64,000 nucleotides of DNA from Acidiferrimicrobium sp. IK (lineage in GTDB: Bacteria; Actinomycetota; Acidimicrobiia; Acidimicrobiales; Palsa-688): positions 645,201 to 709,200 of the forward strand of contig NZ_JAIMCB010000001.1 in assembly GCF_025499425.1 (NCBI RefSeq), in the 5' to 3' direction. Shown piece by piece: positions 15,964-24,094 of the stretch. A model generated the notes under the pieces. It was not told where the DNA came from, ran no database searches, and saw nothing but the letters and a program-made list of their open reading frames with translations. The number at the start of each line of letters is the position of its first letter. Within the stretch, counting starts at the first letter, position 1. Position numbers and translations under genes: made by a program.

Positions 15964-16467
15964 ATGGTCGTGGAGCGTTACCATTCACCGGCGATGGAAC
16001 AACTGGCCCGCGTCGAGTGGCGTGCCGCCGATGCCGCCGTGCCCCCCGCCGCGACGCTCATCGAGGAGATGATCCTCGAGCTGGTCGGCTGGTACGGCCG
16101 CATCGACGGCGCCGGCGCGCCCAGCGCCACCCCCGGGGACTTCGCCCCGCCGGGCGGGATCTTCCTCGTCGGGTGGGCTGACGGCGAGGCGGTCGCCGGC
16201 GGGGGGGTCAAGCGGTGGGACGCCGACACCGGGGAGATCAAGCGGATGTACGTCGTGGCGAAGTGGAGAGGGCAGGGGCTGGCGGGCGGCTTGCTCGCAG
16301 CGCTCGAGGACGCGGCCCGGGGCCTCGGCTACCGGCGGGTCCGGCTCGACACCGGCCGGTTCCAGCCGGTCGCCCAGAGCCTCTACGAGCGGCGCGGCTA
16401 CCTACCCATCCCCGACTACAACGCCAACCCGCACGCCTCTTTCTGGGGCGAGAAGCAGCTGCTGTGA
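15964..16467 (+). CDS. GNAT-family N-acetyltransferase
   Basis: 167 aa. The acetyl-CoA-binding motif A is clear: IKRMYVVAKWRGQGLAGGLLAALEDAARGLG (R/QxxGxG/A form RGQGLAG), followed by RVRLDTGRFQPVAQSLYERRGY, the usual motif B. The acceptor substrate is unknown. Its stop TGA overlaps the GTG start of the RsbW-like gene (GTGA at 16464-16467), so the two are translationally coupled. A start at ATG 15994 is possible. Confidence 0.85.
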   Translation: MVVERYHSPAMEQLARVEWRAADAAVPPAATLIEEMILELVGWYGRIDGAGAPSATPGDFAPPGGIFLVGWADGEAVAGGGVKRWDADTGEIKRMYVVAKWRGQGLAGGLLAALEDAARGLGYRRVRLDTGRFQPVAQSLYERRGYLPIPDYNANPHASFWGEKQLL

Positions 16468-17993
16468 GCGACGACGACCGCCTGAGCCTGGAGCCGATGC
16501 TCTCCAGCGTCGCCCGGGCTCGGGTGATGGTGGGGGAGGTGGCCGCCCGCCACGGCTTCGACCCGGTAGTCGCCGGCGACGCCGCGCTGGTCGTGTCGGA
16601 GCTGGTGACCAACGCGGTGCTCCACGCCCGCACCGCTGTCGACCTCGCGGTCGGCGTCACCGACGCGACGGTGCGCATCGAGGTCACCGACGCCAGCGAC
16701 ATGCCGGTGTTCATCCCCCCGCCGTTGCCGATCCTCGTCCCTGAAGACGAGATCTTCGACGAGCCGGTCGTCCCCGACCTCGACGACCTGATCGACGCGC
16801 TGGCCACCACCGGCCGGGGCATGGAGCTGGTGGCGTCGATCTCCACCCGGTGGGGGGTGACCGCCCACGCCGAGGGAGGCAAGACGGTGTGGGCCGAGGT
16901 CGGTATCGACCCGGCCGGAGGGCCCGCCGCCCCGGCGCGGGCGGCCGGTGCCAGCGGGGCCGCCCCCGGCCTGGACGCAGCCGGGCTGCACCCGGCGGTC
17001 GCCGAGGACGGCGCCGGCCGGTCGGTGCGCCTGGTCGCGGTCCCGCTCCGCCTCATCGCCGACTCCGACCGCAACTTCGACGACACCATCCGCGAGCTGC
17101 AGGTCATCGCCCTCTCCGACGGCGTCGACCCCGAGGTCGGTGAGCTGGCTCGCTCCGCCACCCAGCTGCTGAGCGAGCTGGGCCCGCTGCGCTACGGCGG
17201 CCAGGAGGCGCTCCACGCGGCACGCGACCGCGGGGACCGCCTGGCCGACCTGCACCTTGCCGTCGGCCCCGACACCCGCCGCCACCTCCGGGCCCTCGAC
17301 GCGCTGCTCGGCGCTATAGCCGCGGCCCGCTCCACCGGGAAGCTGCTGGTGATGGCCCCCATGCCGGAGGTGGTGGCGTTCAGGCTCTGGTACCACGACG
17401 AGGTCCTCCGCCAGCTAGGCGGCCAGCCGGCGCAGCCGTGCCCGTTCCCGGTGGTCCGCCCGGATTCGAGCACCCGTCCCGCCGACACCCTGAGCGACCG
17501 CCGACTCCAGCTGCTGAGCGCCCTCGAGGAACGACTGGCCGGCGCCGGCGACCGGCGAAGCGTCGCGGAGGTCGCCCTCGAGCGGGTCAGGGCCGACACC
17601 GGGGCAAGCTTCGCCAACCTGCTGCTCGTGGAGCCCGACGGGGCGCACGTGTCGGGCATCCACCGGGTCGGCTACGAACCCGACGAGCCGCAGGGTTTGC
17701 GCTACGCGGTCAGCCACGACAACCCCATCTCGGAATCGGTGCGAACCGCCGAGCCGGTCGTGCTGCGCACCCGCGACGAGCGCCTGACCCGCTACCCCCG
17801 GCTCATCCCCTCCAAGCCGGTCGCCGACAACCCGACCGCGGTGTGGGTGCCTCTCGGCGCGACCGCGCCGGCGTCAGGGGTGCTGGTGGTCGGCTTCGGA
17901 CGGGCCCGGGACTTCACCGACAAGGACCTGCGCTACCTGCTGGAAGTGGCGCGGGTGATCCACCAGCGACTCGCCGAGGTCGGCCCCGCCTGA
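16464..17993 (+). CDS. Anti-sigma-factor-type (RsbW-like) ATPase fused to a C-terminal GAF domain
   Basis: 509 aa. Residues about 10-145 form a GHKL ATPase of the RsbW/SpoIIAB kind: N-box AALVVSELVTNAVLHA, then TTGRGMELVASISTRWGV and GGKTVWAEV. A helical middle region (about 190-330) follows, then a GAF domain (about 360-500, RSVAEVALERVRADTGASFANLLLVEPDG onward). Such proteins phosphorylate anti-sigma-factor antagonists and sequester sigma factors of the SigB/SigF type. The GAF domain may add a sensory input. GTG 16464 is chosen because it overlaps the acetyltransferase stop, and the sequence upstream in this frame is Arg-rich non-coding. No cognate sigma gene is adjacent. Confidence 0.82.
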   Translation: MSDDDRLSLEPMLSSVARARVMVGEVAARHGFDPVVAGDAALVVSELVTNAVLHARTAVDLAVGVTDATVRIEVTDASDMPVFIPPPLPILVPEDEIFDEPVVPDLDDLIDALATTGRGMELVASISTRWGVTAHAEGGKTVWAEVGIDPAGGPAAPARAAGASGAAPGLDAAGLHPAVAEDGAGRSVRLVAVPLRLIADSDRNFDDTIRELQVIALSDGVDPEVGELARSATQLLSELGPLRYGGQEALHAARDRGDRLADLHLAVGPDTRRHLRALDALLGAIAAARSTGKLLVMAPMPEVVAFRLWYHDEVLRQLGGQPAQPCPFPVVRPDSSTRPADTLSDRRLQLLSALEERLAGAGDRRSVAEVALERVRADTGASFANLLLVEPDGAHVSGIHRVGYEPDEPQGLRYAVSHDNPISESVRTAEPVVLRTRDERLTRYPRLIPSKPVADNPTAVWVPLGATAPASGVLVVGFGRARDFTDKDLRYLLEVARVIHQRLAEVGPA

Positions 17994-18138
17994 TTCAGCG
18001 AACGGTCCCGGCCGGGCAGCGTCGTATTGAACCGATATCGCCGCTGCTGTCCGCATCAGTTTACGGAAAATAGGAAGGTGCGTCGGCGCGTGGCGGTCGA
18101 CAAACCCGGAAACATTCCGGGTTGTCCCGCCCGGTCGG

Positions 18139-18144
18139 TACACT
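18139..18144 (+). promoter_or_regulatory. Candidate -10 box of the GGDEF-EAL gene
   Basis: TACACT lies 64 bp before the ATG at 18208. An upstream GGAAACATT motif (about 18108) is suggestive of an alternative-sigma -35, but spacing is not ideal, so the sigma factor cannot be named. Confidence 0.3.
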
Positions 18145-18207
18145 CCGTCGTTAGCGCTGCGGAGACCGTCAAACAGATGGCGATCGTCCCGGGCGCTTGG
18201 AGGGCAC

Positions 18208-20061
18208 ATGGCGACGGACCGGGAGCTGGCGGAGGTCCTCCGTGACTTTGCCCGCACCATGGTCACCGACTTCCCGATCCAGTCGATCCTCGATCAGCTG
18301 GTGCACCGAATCGTCGACATCATGCCTGTCAGCGCGGCGGGGGTGACGTTGATCTCAGACGGCGCCCGGCCCCGCTATGTGGCGGCGTCCGACGCGTCCG
18401 CGCTGCAGTTCGAGCAGCTGCAGACCGAGCTCGACGACGGGCTCTGCATCGCCGCTTACATGACGGGGGAGGCCGTCGCGGTGCCGGACCTGGCCGGCGA
18501 CACCCGCTTCGAGAAGTTCAAGGCCAGGGCCCTGGCGGAGGGGCTGGTATCTGTGTGGACCTTCCCGCTCCGCCAGGGTGACCGCCGGCTCGGCGCCCTC
18601 GACCTCTACGGGCAGGCCCCCGGCGTGCTCGACGACGCCGCCATGGACGTCGCGGAGACCCTGGCCGACGTGACCTCCGCCTACCTGGTCAACGCCCAGG
18701 CCAGGGCCGACCTCGAGGACTCCTCCGCGGCGTTGGCGCACCGGTCGCTCCATGATCCGCTTACCGGGCTGCCCAACCGGGCGCTGCTCTTGGACCGTTT
18801 GGACCGTGTCCTTCGCAGCAGCGGCCGTTCGGCGAGCCGGGTGGCGGTCCTCTACGTCGACTTGGACCGGTTCAAAGACGTCAACGACGACCACGGGCAC
18901 CGGGTCGGCGACGAGCTGCTGGTCGCGGTGGCGACCCGCCTGGCCGGGATGCTCCGCCCCGGCGACACCCTGGCTCGCATGTCAGGCGACGAGTTCGTGA
19001 TCGTCTGCGAGGACCTCGAGGACGAGCGCCAAGCGGAGGTGATCGCCGCCCGCATCGTGACCTCCCTCGCCGCGCCTTTCGCGCTGAGCGGCGTCGAGGT
19101 GACCATCTCGGCGAGCGCCGGCGTCGCGTTCGCCGGGCCCAGCACCGGGTTGGTCCCCGAACGCCTCCTCCACGACGCCGACATCGCCATGTACCAGGCC
19201 AAACGCCAAGGCGGTCACCGCCACCAGGTCATCGACCTGCGGGCCGCGGCGGACGCCCACGACCGCCACGCCCTAGGCGGCGACCTGGTCGGCGCGGTCG
19301 GGCGCGGCGAGATGCGCCTCGACTACCAGCCGATCGTCTCCGCCGTCGACGGCCGCCTCGCCGGGGTCGAAGCGCTCCTGCGCTGGGACCACGCCCGGCG
19401 CGGCATCGTCCCCCCGGCGCTGGTCGTCCCCCTAGCCGAGCGCGCCGGTCTGATGGTCGACATCGGTCGCTGGGTGATCCAGACCGCTTGTGAGGACCTG
19501 AACCGCTGGAGCCTCCTGCCGGCGGGCGCCGCGATCAGCGTCGCGGTGAACGTCTCGGCGCTGCAGCTGATGCACCCCGCGTTCGTGGCGACGGTGGCCT
19601 CGGTGGTGGAAGCCACCGGAGCCGACCCTCGACGGCTGACCTTCGAGATCACCGAAGGGATCCTCCTCCAGGACAGCGCGCCGACCGGCACGGTCCTCTC
19701 CGAGCTCAAAGCGCTGGGGGTGAACCTGGCCCTCGACGACTTCGGCACCGGCCACTCGCCGCTCACCTACCTGCGGGCCTTCCCCGTCGACGTGGTCAAG
19801 ATCGACCGGGCTTTCGTGTCCAACTTCCTCGAGGACGCCTCCAGCCGGGCCATCATCGCGAAGGTCATCGAGCTGGCCCACCTCCTCGACATGACCGTCG
19901 TGTCGGAGGGCGTCGAGACCTCCGAGCAGCACGACGGTCTCGTGTCGCTCGGCAGCGACTACTGCCAGGGGTTCTACTTCGCCCGGCCGATGCCCGCCGC
20001 GACCCTCGAGGCGCTGCTGCACGACCCGCCCGGATCGTCGCTGCGCTTCCCTTCGCGCTGA
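18208..20061 (+). CDS. GAF-GGDEF-EAL cyclic-di-GMP turnover protein
   Basis: 617 aa. An N-terminal GAF domain (about 20-165) begins FPIQSILDQLVHRIVDIMPVSAAGVTLI. A GGDEF domain (about 185-345) starts HDPLTGLPNRALLLDRLDR, and its active-site loop reads MSGDEF, so the first Gly is Ser. An EAL domain (about 360-610) has EALLRW, NVSALQL, FEITEG, DDFGTGHSPLTYL, KIDRAFV and EGVET, i.e. the metal and catalytic ligands of an active phosphodiesterase. SGDEF can still be catalytic, so the protein may be bifunctional or mainly a phosphodiesterase. No transmembrane segment is visible, so it is cytosolic. Confidence 0.93.
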   Translation: MATDRELAEVLRDFARTMVTDFPIQSILDQLVHRIVDIMPVSAAGVTLISDGARPRYVAASDASALQFEQLQTELDDGLCIAAYMTGEAVAVPDLAGDTRFEKFKARALAEGLVSVWTFPLRQGDRRLGALDLYGQAPGVLDDAAMDVAETLADVTSAYLVNAQARADLEDSSAALAHRSLHDPLTGLPNRALLLDRLDRVLRSSGRSASRVAVLYVDLDRFKDVNDDHGHRVGDELLVAVATRLAGMLRPGDTLARMSGDEFVIVCEDLEDERQAEVIAARIVTSLAAPFALSGVEVTISASAGVAFAGPSTGLVPERLLHDADIAMYQAKRQGGHRHQVIDLRAAADAHDRHALGGDLVGAVGRGEMRLDYQPIVSAVDGRLAGVEALLRWDHARRGIVPPALVVPLAERAGLMVDIGRWVIQTACEDLNRWSLLPAGAAISVAVNVSALQLMHPAFVATVASVVEATGADPRRLTFEITEGILLQDSAPTGTVLSELKALGVNLALDDFGTGHSPLTYLRAFPVDVVKIDRAFVSNFLEDASSRAIIAKVIELAHLLDMTVVSEGVETSEQHDGLVSLGSDYCQGFYFARPMPAATLEALLHDPPGSSLRFPSR

Positions 20062-20098
20062 GAGTCCCGCCCGCGGCCGGCGGGTTACGCTCGCCCGC

Positions 20099-20995
20099 AT
20101 GGGTGGCCCGCTCGAGCTCGACGGCGTGACCCGTCGCTACGGGTCGCTGACCGCGCTCGACGGCCTGACGTTCTCGGTCCCCGCCGGCGAGGTCGTCGGG
20201 TTCCTCGGCCCCAACGGCGCCGGCAAGACGACCGCCATGCGCGCCGTGCTCGGCCTGACCGACCTCGACGCGGGGAGCATCCGCTGGAACGGTGCGACCG
20301 TTGACGCCGCCGCCCGGCGCCGCTTCGGGTACATGCCCGAGGAGCGGGGCCTGTACCCGGGGATGCTGGTGGGCGAGCAGGTCGAGTACCTCGGCCGGCT
20401 GCACGGGATGAGCCGCGTCGACGCGTCTCGCGCCGCGGCCGGGTGGCTGGAGCGCCTGGACGTCGCCGGGCGGGCCGGTAGCAAGGTGGAAGCCCTCTCC
20501 CACGGCAACCAGCAACGGGTCCAGCTCGCCGCGGCGCTGGTCCACGACCCGGAGCTGTTGATCCTCGACGAGCCGCTGGCCGGGCTGGACCCGGCCGGGA
20601 TCGACGCCATCGGCGCAGTGCTGGTGGCGCAGGCCCGGGCCGGGCGGGGAGTCGTGTTCTCCAGCCACCAGCTGGACCTGGTGGAGGACCTCTGCTCGTC
20701 GGTGACCATCATCGACCGGGGCCGGGTGGTCGCGGCCGGTTCCGTCGACGAGCTGGCCGGCAGCGGCCCCCGCCGGTTGGTGGCGCGCGTCGAGGGCGAC
20801 CGCGACGCCCGATGGGTACAGGAGATTCCCGACGTGGAGGTCTCCGAGATCGACCGCGGCGCGGCCCGGCTGGTGCTCGGCGAGGCGGTGGACACCAACT
20901 GGCTGCTGTCGCGGGCCATGGCCGCCGGCCGGGTGACCGAGTGGAGCTTCAAACGCCGTCGCCTCTCCGAGGTCTTCCGGGAGGCGGTGGGATGA
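20099..20995 (+). CDS. ABC-2 exporter ATPase (NatA-like), first system
   Basis: 298 aa. Walker A GPNGAGKTT (about residue 38), Q-loop region GYMPEERGLYPGM, signature LSHGNQQRVQ, Walker B LLILDEPLAGLD and H-loop SSHQ are complete. The MPEERGLYP segment is typical of NatA/YhaQ-type ATPases paired with NatB-type permeases. The C-terminal 80 residues form the extra domain common in this group. Its stop overlaps the ATG of the permease (ATGA, 20992-20995). Confidence 0.93.
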   Translation: MGGPLELDGVTRRYGSLTALDGLTFSVPAGEVVGFLGPNGAGKTTAMRAVLGLTDLDAGSIRWNGATVDAAARRRFGYMPEERGLYPGMLVGEQVEYLGRLHGMSRVDASRAAAGWLERLDVAGRAGSKVEALSHGNQQRVQLAAALVHDPELLILDEPLAGLDPAGIDAIGAVLVAQARAGRGVVFSSHQLDLVEDLCSSVTIIDRGRVVAAGSVDELAGSGPRRLVARVEGDRDARWVQEIPDVEVSEIDRGAARLVLGEAVDTNWLLSRAMAAGRVTEWSFKRRRLSEVFREAVG

Positions 20996-22209
20996 GCCGC
21001 CTCGACGCGCTGGTCGCCCGGGCCGGCGACGTCGGCCTGGTCGCGGAGCGCGAGGTACGCCAGCGGATCCGGGGCCGGGTGTTCCGGGTCGGGACGCTGC
21101 TCATCCTGCTCGGCGTGGCCGCCGCCATCGTCATCCCGGTGGCCACCAAGACCGCGGCGACCGCCGAGCAGGTCGGCACCGTCGGCGCCGCGCCGTCGTC
21201 GCTCGACGCCACGGTGAGGGCCGCCGCGGCCGGGGCGGGCAGCGCGGTGGTGGTGGTCCCCCAACCGGACCTGGCCGCGGGCGAGGCCGGACTGGCCGCC
21301 GGCCGCCTCGACGTGGTGATCGTCGACGGCCGCCAGCTGGTCGTCGACCGGGCGGTCGGCACCGCTGACACCTCCGCCACCGCCACGCTGGTGCGGTCGT
21401 TGTCCCGGGTGCTCGGCGTGGAGCAGGCGCTCGACGCCGCCGGGCTGTCCGAGCCTGAGGCATCCCAGGCTCTTCGAGCCCCGCCGGTCCCGGTGCGGGC
21501 CCTGCGTCCCGCGGCCGCGCCGAAGGCCAAGGCGAAATCCCTCGGTCCGTCCATCGTCGGCTTGGTGCTGATCTTCGTCATGCTCACCCAGTACCTGACG
21601 TGGACGCTGATCGGGGTGATGGAGGAGAAGTCCAGCCGGGTGGTGGAGGTGCTGCTCGCGGCGGTCGGGTCCGGGAAGCTCCTGGCCGGCAAGGTCCTCG
21701 GGATCGGGCTGGTGGCCTTCGCCCAGGCCGCGGTGATCCTGGCCGTCGCGCTCAGCGTCGCGGCGGCGGTCGGCTCGGATCTGCTCAAGGGCAGCGGACC
21801 GCTCGAGGTGGTGAGCACCCTCGTGTGGCTGGTCCTCGGCTACGCCTTCTACTCGTGGATCTACGCCGCGGCCGGGTCGATGGCCGAGCGCCAAGACCAG
21901 GTGCAGAGCCTGGCGTTCCCGCTCAGCCTCCCGATGATCTTCGGTTACGTGGTGGCGCTCAGCTCGGCCGGGTCCTCCGCCCCCTCGGGGCTGGTGAAGG
22001 TGCTGGCCTACCTGCCGCCCACCGCCCCTTTCTCCATGCCCGTACTGGTCGGGATGGGCCCCGCCGCCTGGTGGCAGTTCGCGCTGTCGGTCCTGGTCAG
22101 CCTGGCGGCGACGGTCGCCGCGGCCCGCCTCGCGACGCGGGTGTACCGCCGGGCGATCCTGCGCACCGGCCGGCGGGTGCCGCTTCGCGAGGCGCTCTCC
22201 GCCCGCTGA
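20992..22209 (+). CDS. ABC-2 type permease (NatB-like)
   Basis: 405 aa. A first membrane segment (VFRVGTLLILLGVAAAIVIPVATK, about 29-52), a long extracytoplasmic domain (about 55-180), then five or six segments. It carries the NatB-type core LTQYLTWTLIGVMEEKSSRVVEVLLAAVGSGKLLAGKVLGIG. The start is the ATG coupled to the ATPase stop; a longer frame upstream lies inside the ATPase gene. Substrate unknown: NatAB homologues export Na+ or peptides or lipids. Confidence 0.9.
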   Translation: MSRLDALVARAGDVGLVAEREVRQRIRGRVFRVGTLLILLGVAAAIVIPVATKTAATAEQVGTVGAAPSSLDATVRAAAAGAGSAVVVVPQPDLAAGEAGLAAGRLDVVIVDGRQLVVDRAVGTADTSATATLVRSLSRVLGVEQALDAAGLSEPEASQALRAPPVPVRALRPAAAPKAKAKSLGPSIVGLVLIFVMLTQYLTWTLIGVMEEKSSRVVEVLLAAVGSGKLLAGKVLGIGLVAFAQAAVILAVALSVAAAVGSDLLKGSGPLEVVSTLVWLVLGYAFYSWIYAAAGSMAERQDQVQSLAFPLSLPMIFGYVVALSSAGSSAPSGLVKVLAYLPPTAPFSMPVLVGMGPAAWWQFALSVLVSLAATVAAARLATRVYRRAILRTGRRVPLREALSAR

Positions 22210-22221
22210 CCGGCTCGGGGG

Positions 22222-22239
22222 GGTGGGGCTAGCCCCACC
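22222..22239. terminator. 18-bp perfect palindrome between the two ABC systems
   Basis: GGTGGGGCT is followed directly by its reverse complement AGCCCCACC, 13 bp after the permease stop. As RNA it could form a 7-bp stem with a 4-base loop and act as a weak terminator; as DNA it could equally be an operator for the following gene. Confidence 0.4.
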
Positions 22240-22322
22240 ATCCACCTGCGGGTACCCGGCGCGCGAAGACGCCCCCTAGCGGTATTCCGCCGGCGGGCCG
22301 CCGGGCTTACCGTTCGGACCTG

Positions 22323-23258
22323 ATGATCACAGTCCACTCACTCACCAAACGGTACGGGGCGACAACCGCCGTCGACCAGCTGACCTTCGAGGTCCCGCCC
22401 GGTGTCGTCACCGGGTTCTTGGGCCCCAACGGGTCGGGCAAGTCGACCACCATGCGGATGATCATGGGCCTCGACATCCCCGAATCGGGGACCGCGCTGA
22501 TCGACGGTCAGGTCTACAGCGAGCTGGCCTGGCCGATGCGCCAGGTCGGCGGCCTGCTCGAGGCCAAGGCGTTCCACCCGACCCGCACCGCCCGCAACCA
22601 TCTGCGGTGCCTGGCGCTGGCCAACGACATCCCGCTGCGACGCGTCGACGAGGTCCTCGACCTGGTCGGGTTGACCTCCGTCGCCGGGCGCCGGGCGGGC
22701 AAGTTCTCCCTAGGCATGGGCCAGCGGCTGGGGATCGCCGCCGCGCTGCTCGGCGACCCGGGGGTGCTGCTCTTCGACGAGCCGGTCAACGGCCTCGACC
22801 CCGAGGGCATCCGCTGGGTCCGCAACCTCCTCCGCGATCTCGCCGCGGAGGGCCGCACCGTGCTGGTCTCCAGCCACCTGATCAGCGAGATGGCCCTGAC
22901 CGCCGACCGTCTGGTGGTGATCGGCCGGGGCCGGCTGATCGCGGAGACCGGCGTCGCGGACTTCGTGGCCCGAAGCGGCACCGCCGCGGTCCGCCTGGTC
23001 ACGCCGGACGTCGCGGCGTTCAGCGCCGCGCTGGCCGCCGAAGGCGCCTCGGTGGGCGCCGGGGAGGACGGGTCGCTGACCGTGGAGGGGCTCACCGCCC
23101 CCCAGATCGGCGACCTGGCCGCCCGCGACCGGCTCCGGGTCCACGAGCTGGTGCCGATCCTGGCGTCGCTCGAGGACGCGTTCATGGAGCTGACCCAAGA
23201 CGAGGTGGAGTACCGCCCCTCGACCAATGCCGGCGTCGCAGCCGGCGCCAAGGAGTGA
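22323..23258 (+). CDS. ABC-2 exporter ATPase (BcrA-like), second system
   Basis: 311 aa. Walker A GPNGSGKST, Q-loop QVGGLLEAKAFHPTRTARNHL, signature FSLGMGQRLGIA, Walker B VLLFDEPVNGLDPEG and H-loop SSHLISEM. The YSELAWPMRQVGGLLEAKAFHP pattern matches bacitracin/lantibiotic-type and related actinobacterial export ATPases. The start ATG 22323 follows a TTACCGTTCGGACCTG leader without a strong ribosome binding site. The stop TGA overlaps the permease ATG (TGATG). Confidence 0.93.
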   Translation: MITVHSLTKRYGATTAVDQLTFEVPPGVVTGFLGPNGSGKSTTMRMIMGLDIPESGTALIDGQVYSELAWPMRQVGGLLEAKAFHPTRTARNHLRCLALANDIPLRRVDEVLDLVGLTSVAGRRAGKFSLGMGQRLGIAAALLGDPGVLLFDEPVNGLDPEGIRWVRNLLRDLAAEGRTVLVSSHLISEMALTADRLVVIGRGRLIAETGVADFVARSGTAAVRLVTPDVAAFSAALAAEGASVGAGEDGSLTVEGLTAPQIGDLAARDRLRVHELVPILASLEDAFMELTQDEVEYRPSTNAGVAAGAKE

Positions 23259-24070
23259 TGGAAATGTCCCAGACCGCCCTCGCGCTGCCCCCCGGCCGCT
23301 ACCGGTTCAGCAACGCAGTCCGCTCCGAGGTGGCCAAGATCGCCACCCTCCGCTCGACGGTGATCACCCTCGGGTTGACCGTCGTCGCCGGCCTGCTCGT
23401 CACCGGGTTGGTCACCAACGCCGCGCTCGGCCACAGCCCCGGCTACTACATGGGATTCGACCCGACGTCGGAGGCGCTGACCGGCCTGATCGTCGCCGCT
23501 CTCACCGGCGGCGTGTTCGGGGCGTTGCTGATCACCGCCGAGTACTCGAGCGGCACCATCAGGGCCACGCTGGCCGCCATTCCCCGCCGCCCGGTCCTGC
23601 TCGGCGCCAAGACGGGCGTCACCGCCGCGGTCATGCTGGTGTTCTGCGAGCTGCTCAGCTTCGTGTCGTTCTTCCTCGGCGAGGCGATCCTCTCCGGCGG
23701 CGGCGCCCCCTCCGCCAGCCTCGGTTCCCCCGGCGCGCTGCGGGCGGTGGTGCTGACCGGGCTGTTCATCGCCTTGATGACGCTCATGTCGTTCGGGTTC
23801 GGGCTGATCTTCCGCAGCACCGCGGCCGCCATCGCGTCGTTCGTGGCGGTGGTGTTCGTGCTCCCGCTGGTGATGCACGGCATCTCCGAGCCCGACGTGC
23901 GGTACCTGCCGACGCAGATCCTCACCGACTCGGTGATGCGCACCGTCAGGCAGGGGCCGGGCGGGGTCATCCACCCGCTGTCGCCGACCGTCGGGATCCT
24001 GCTGATGGCCCTGTACGCGGCCGTCGCCATGGGCGCCGGCGCCCTACTCTTCCTCCGGCGGGACGCCTAG
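23258..24070 (+). CDS. ABC-2 type permease, second system
   Basis: 270 aa (ATG 23258, or ATG 23264 six bases later). Six hydrophobic segments: VITLGLTVVAGLLVTGLV, LIVAALTGGVFGALLITAEYSSGTIRATL (a typical ABC-2 signature loop), VMLVFCELLSFVSFFLGEAIL, VVLTGLFIALMTLMSFGFGLIF, SFVAVVFVLPLVMHG, and the last ILLMALYAAVAMGAGALLFL. It pairs with the upstream ATPase. The histidine kinase gene starts 24 bp downstream, suggesting that the exporter and the two-component system form one transcription unit. Confidence 0.9.
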   Translation: MEMSQTALALPPGRYRFSNAVRSEVAKIATLRSTVITLGLTVVAGLLVTGLVTNAALGHSPGYYMGFDPTSEALTGLIVAALTGGVFGALLITAEYSSGTIRATLAAIPRRPVLLGAKTGVTAAVMLVFCELLSFVSFFLGEAILSGGGAPSASLGSPGALRAVVLTGLFIALMTLMSFGFGLIFRSTAAAIASFVAVVFVLPLVMHGISEPDVRYLPTQILTDSVMRTVRQGPGGVIHPLSPTVGILLMALYAAVAMGAGALLFLRRDA

Positions 24071-24094
24071 AGCAGGCGCACGCCGGAAGGAGGG

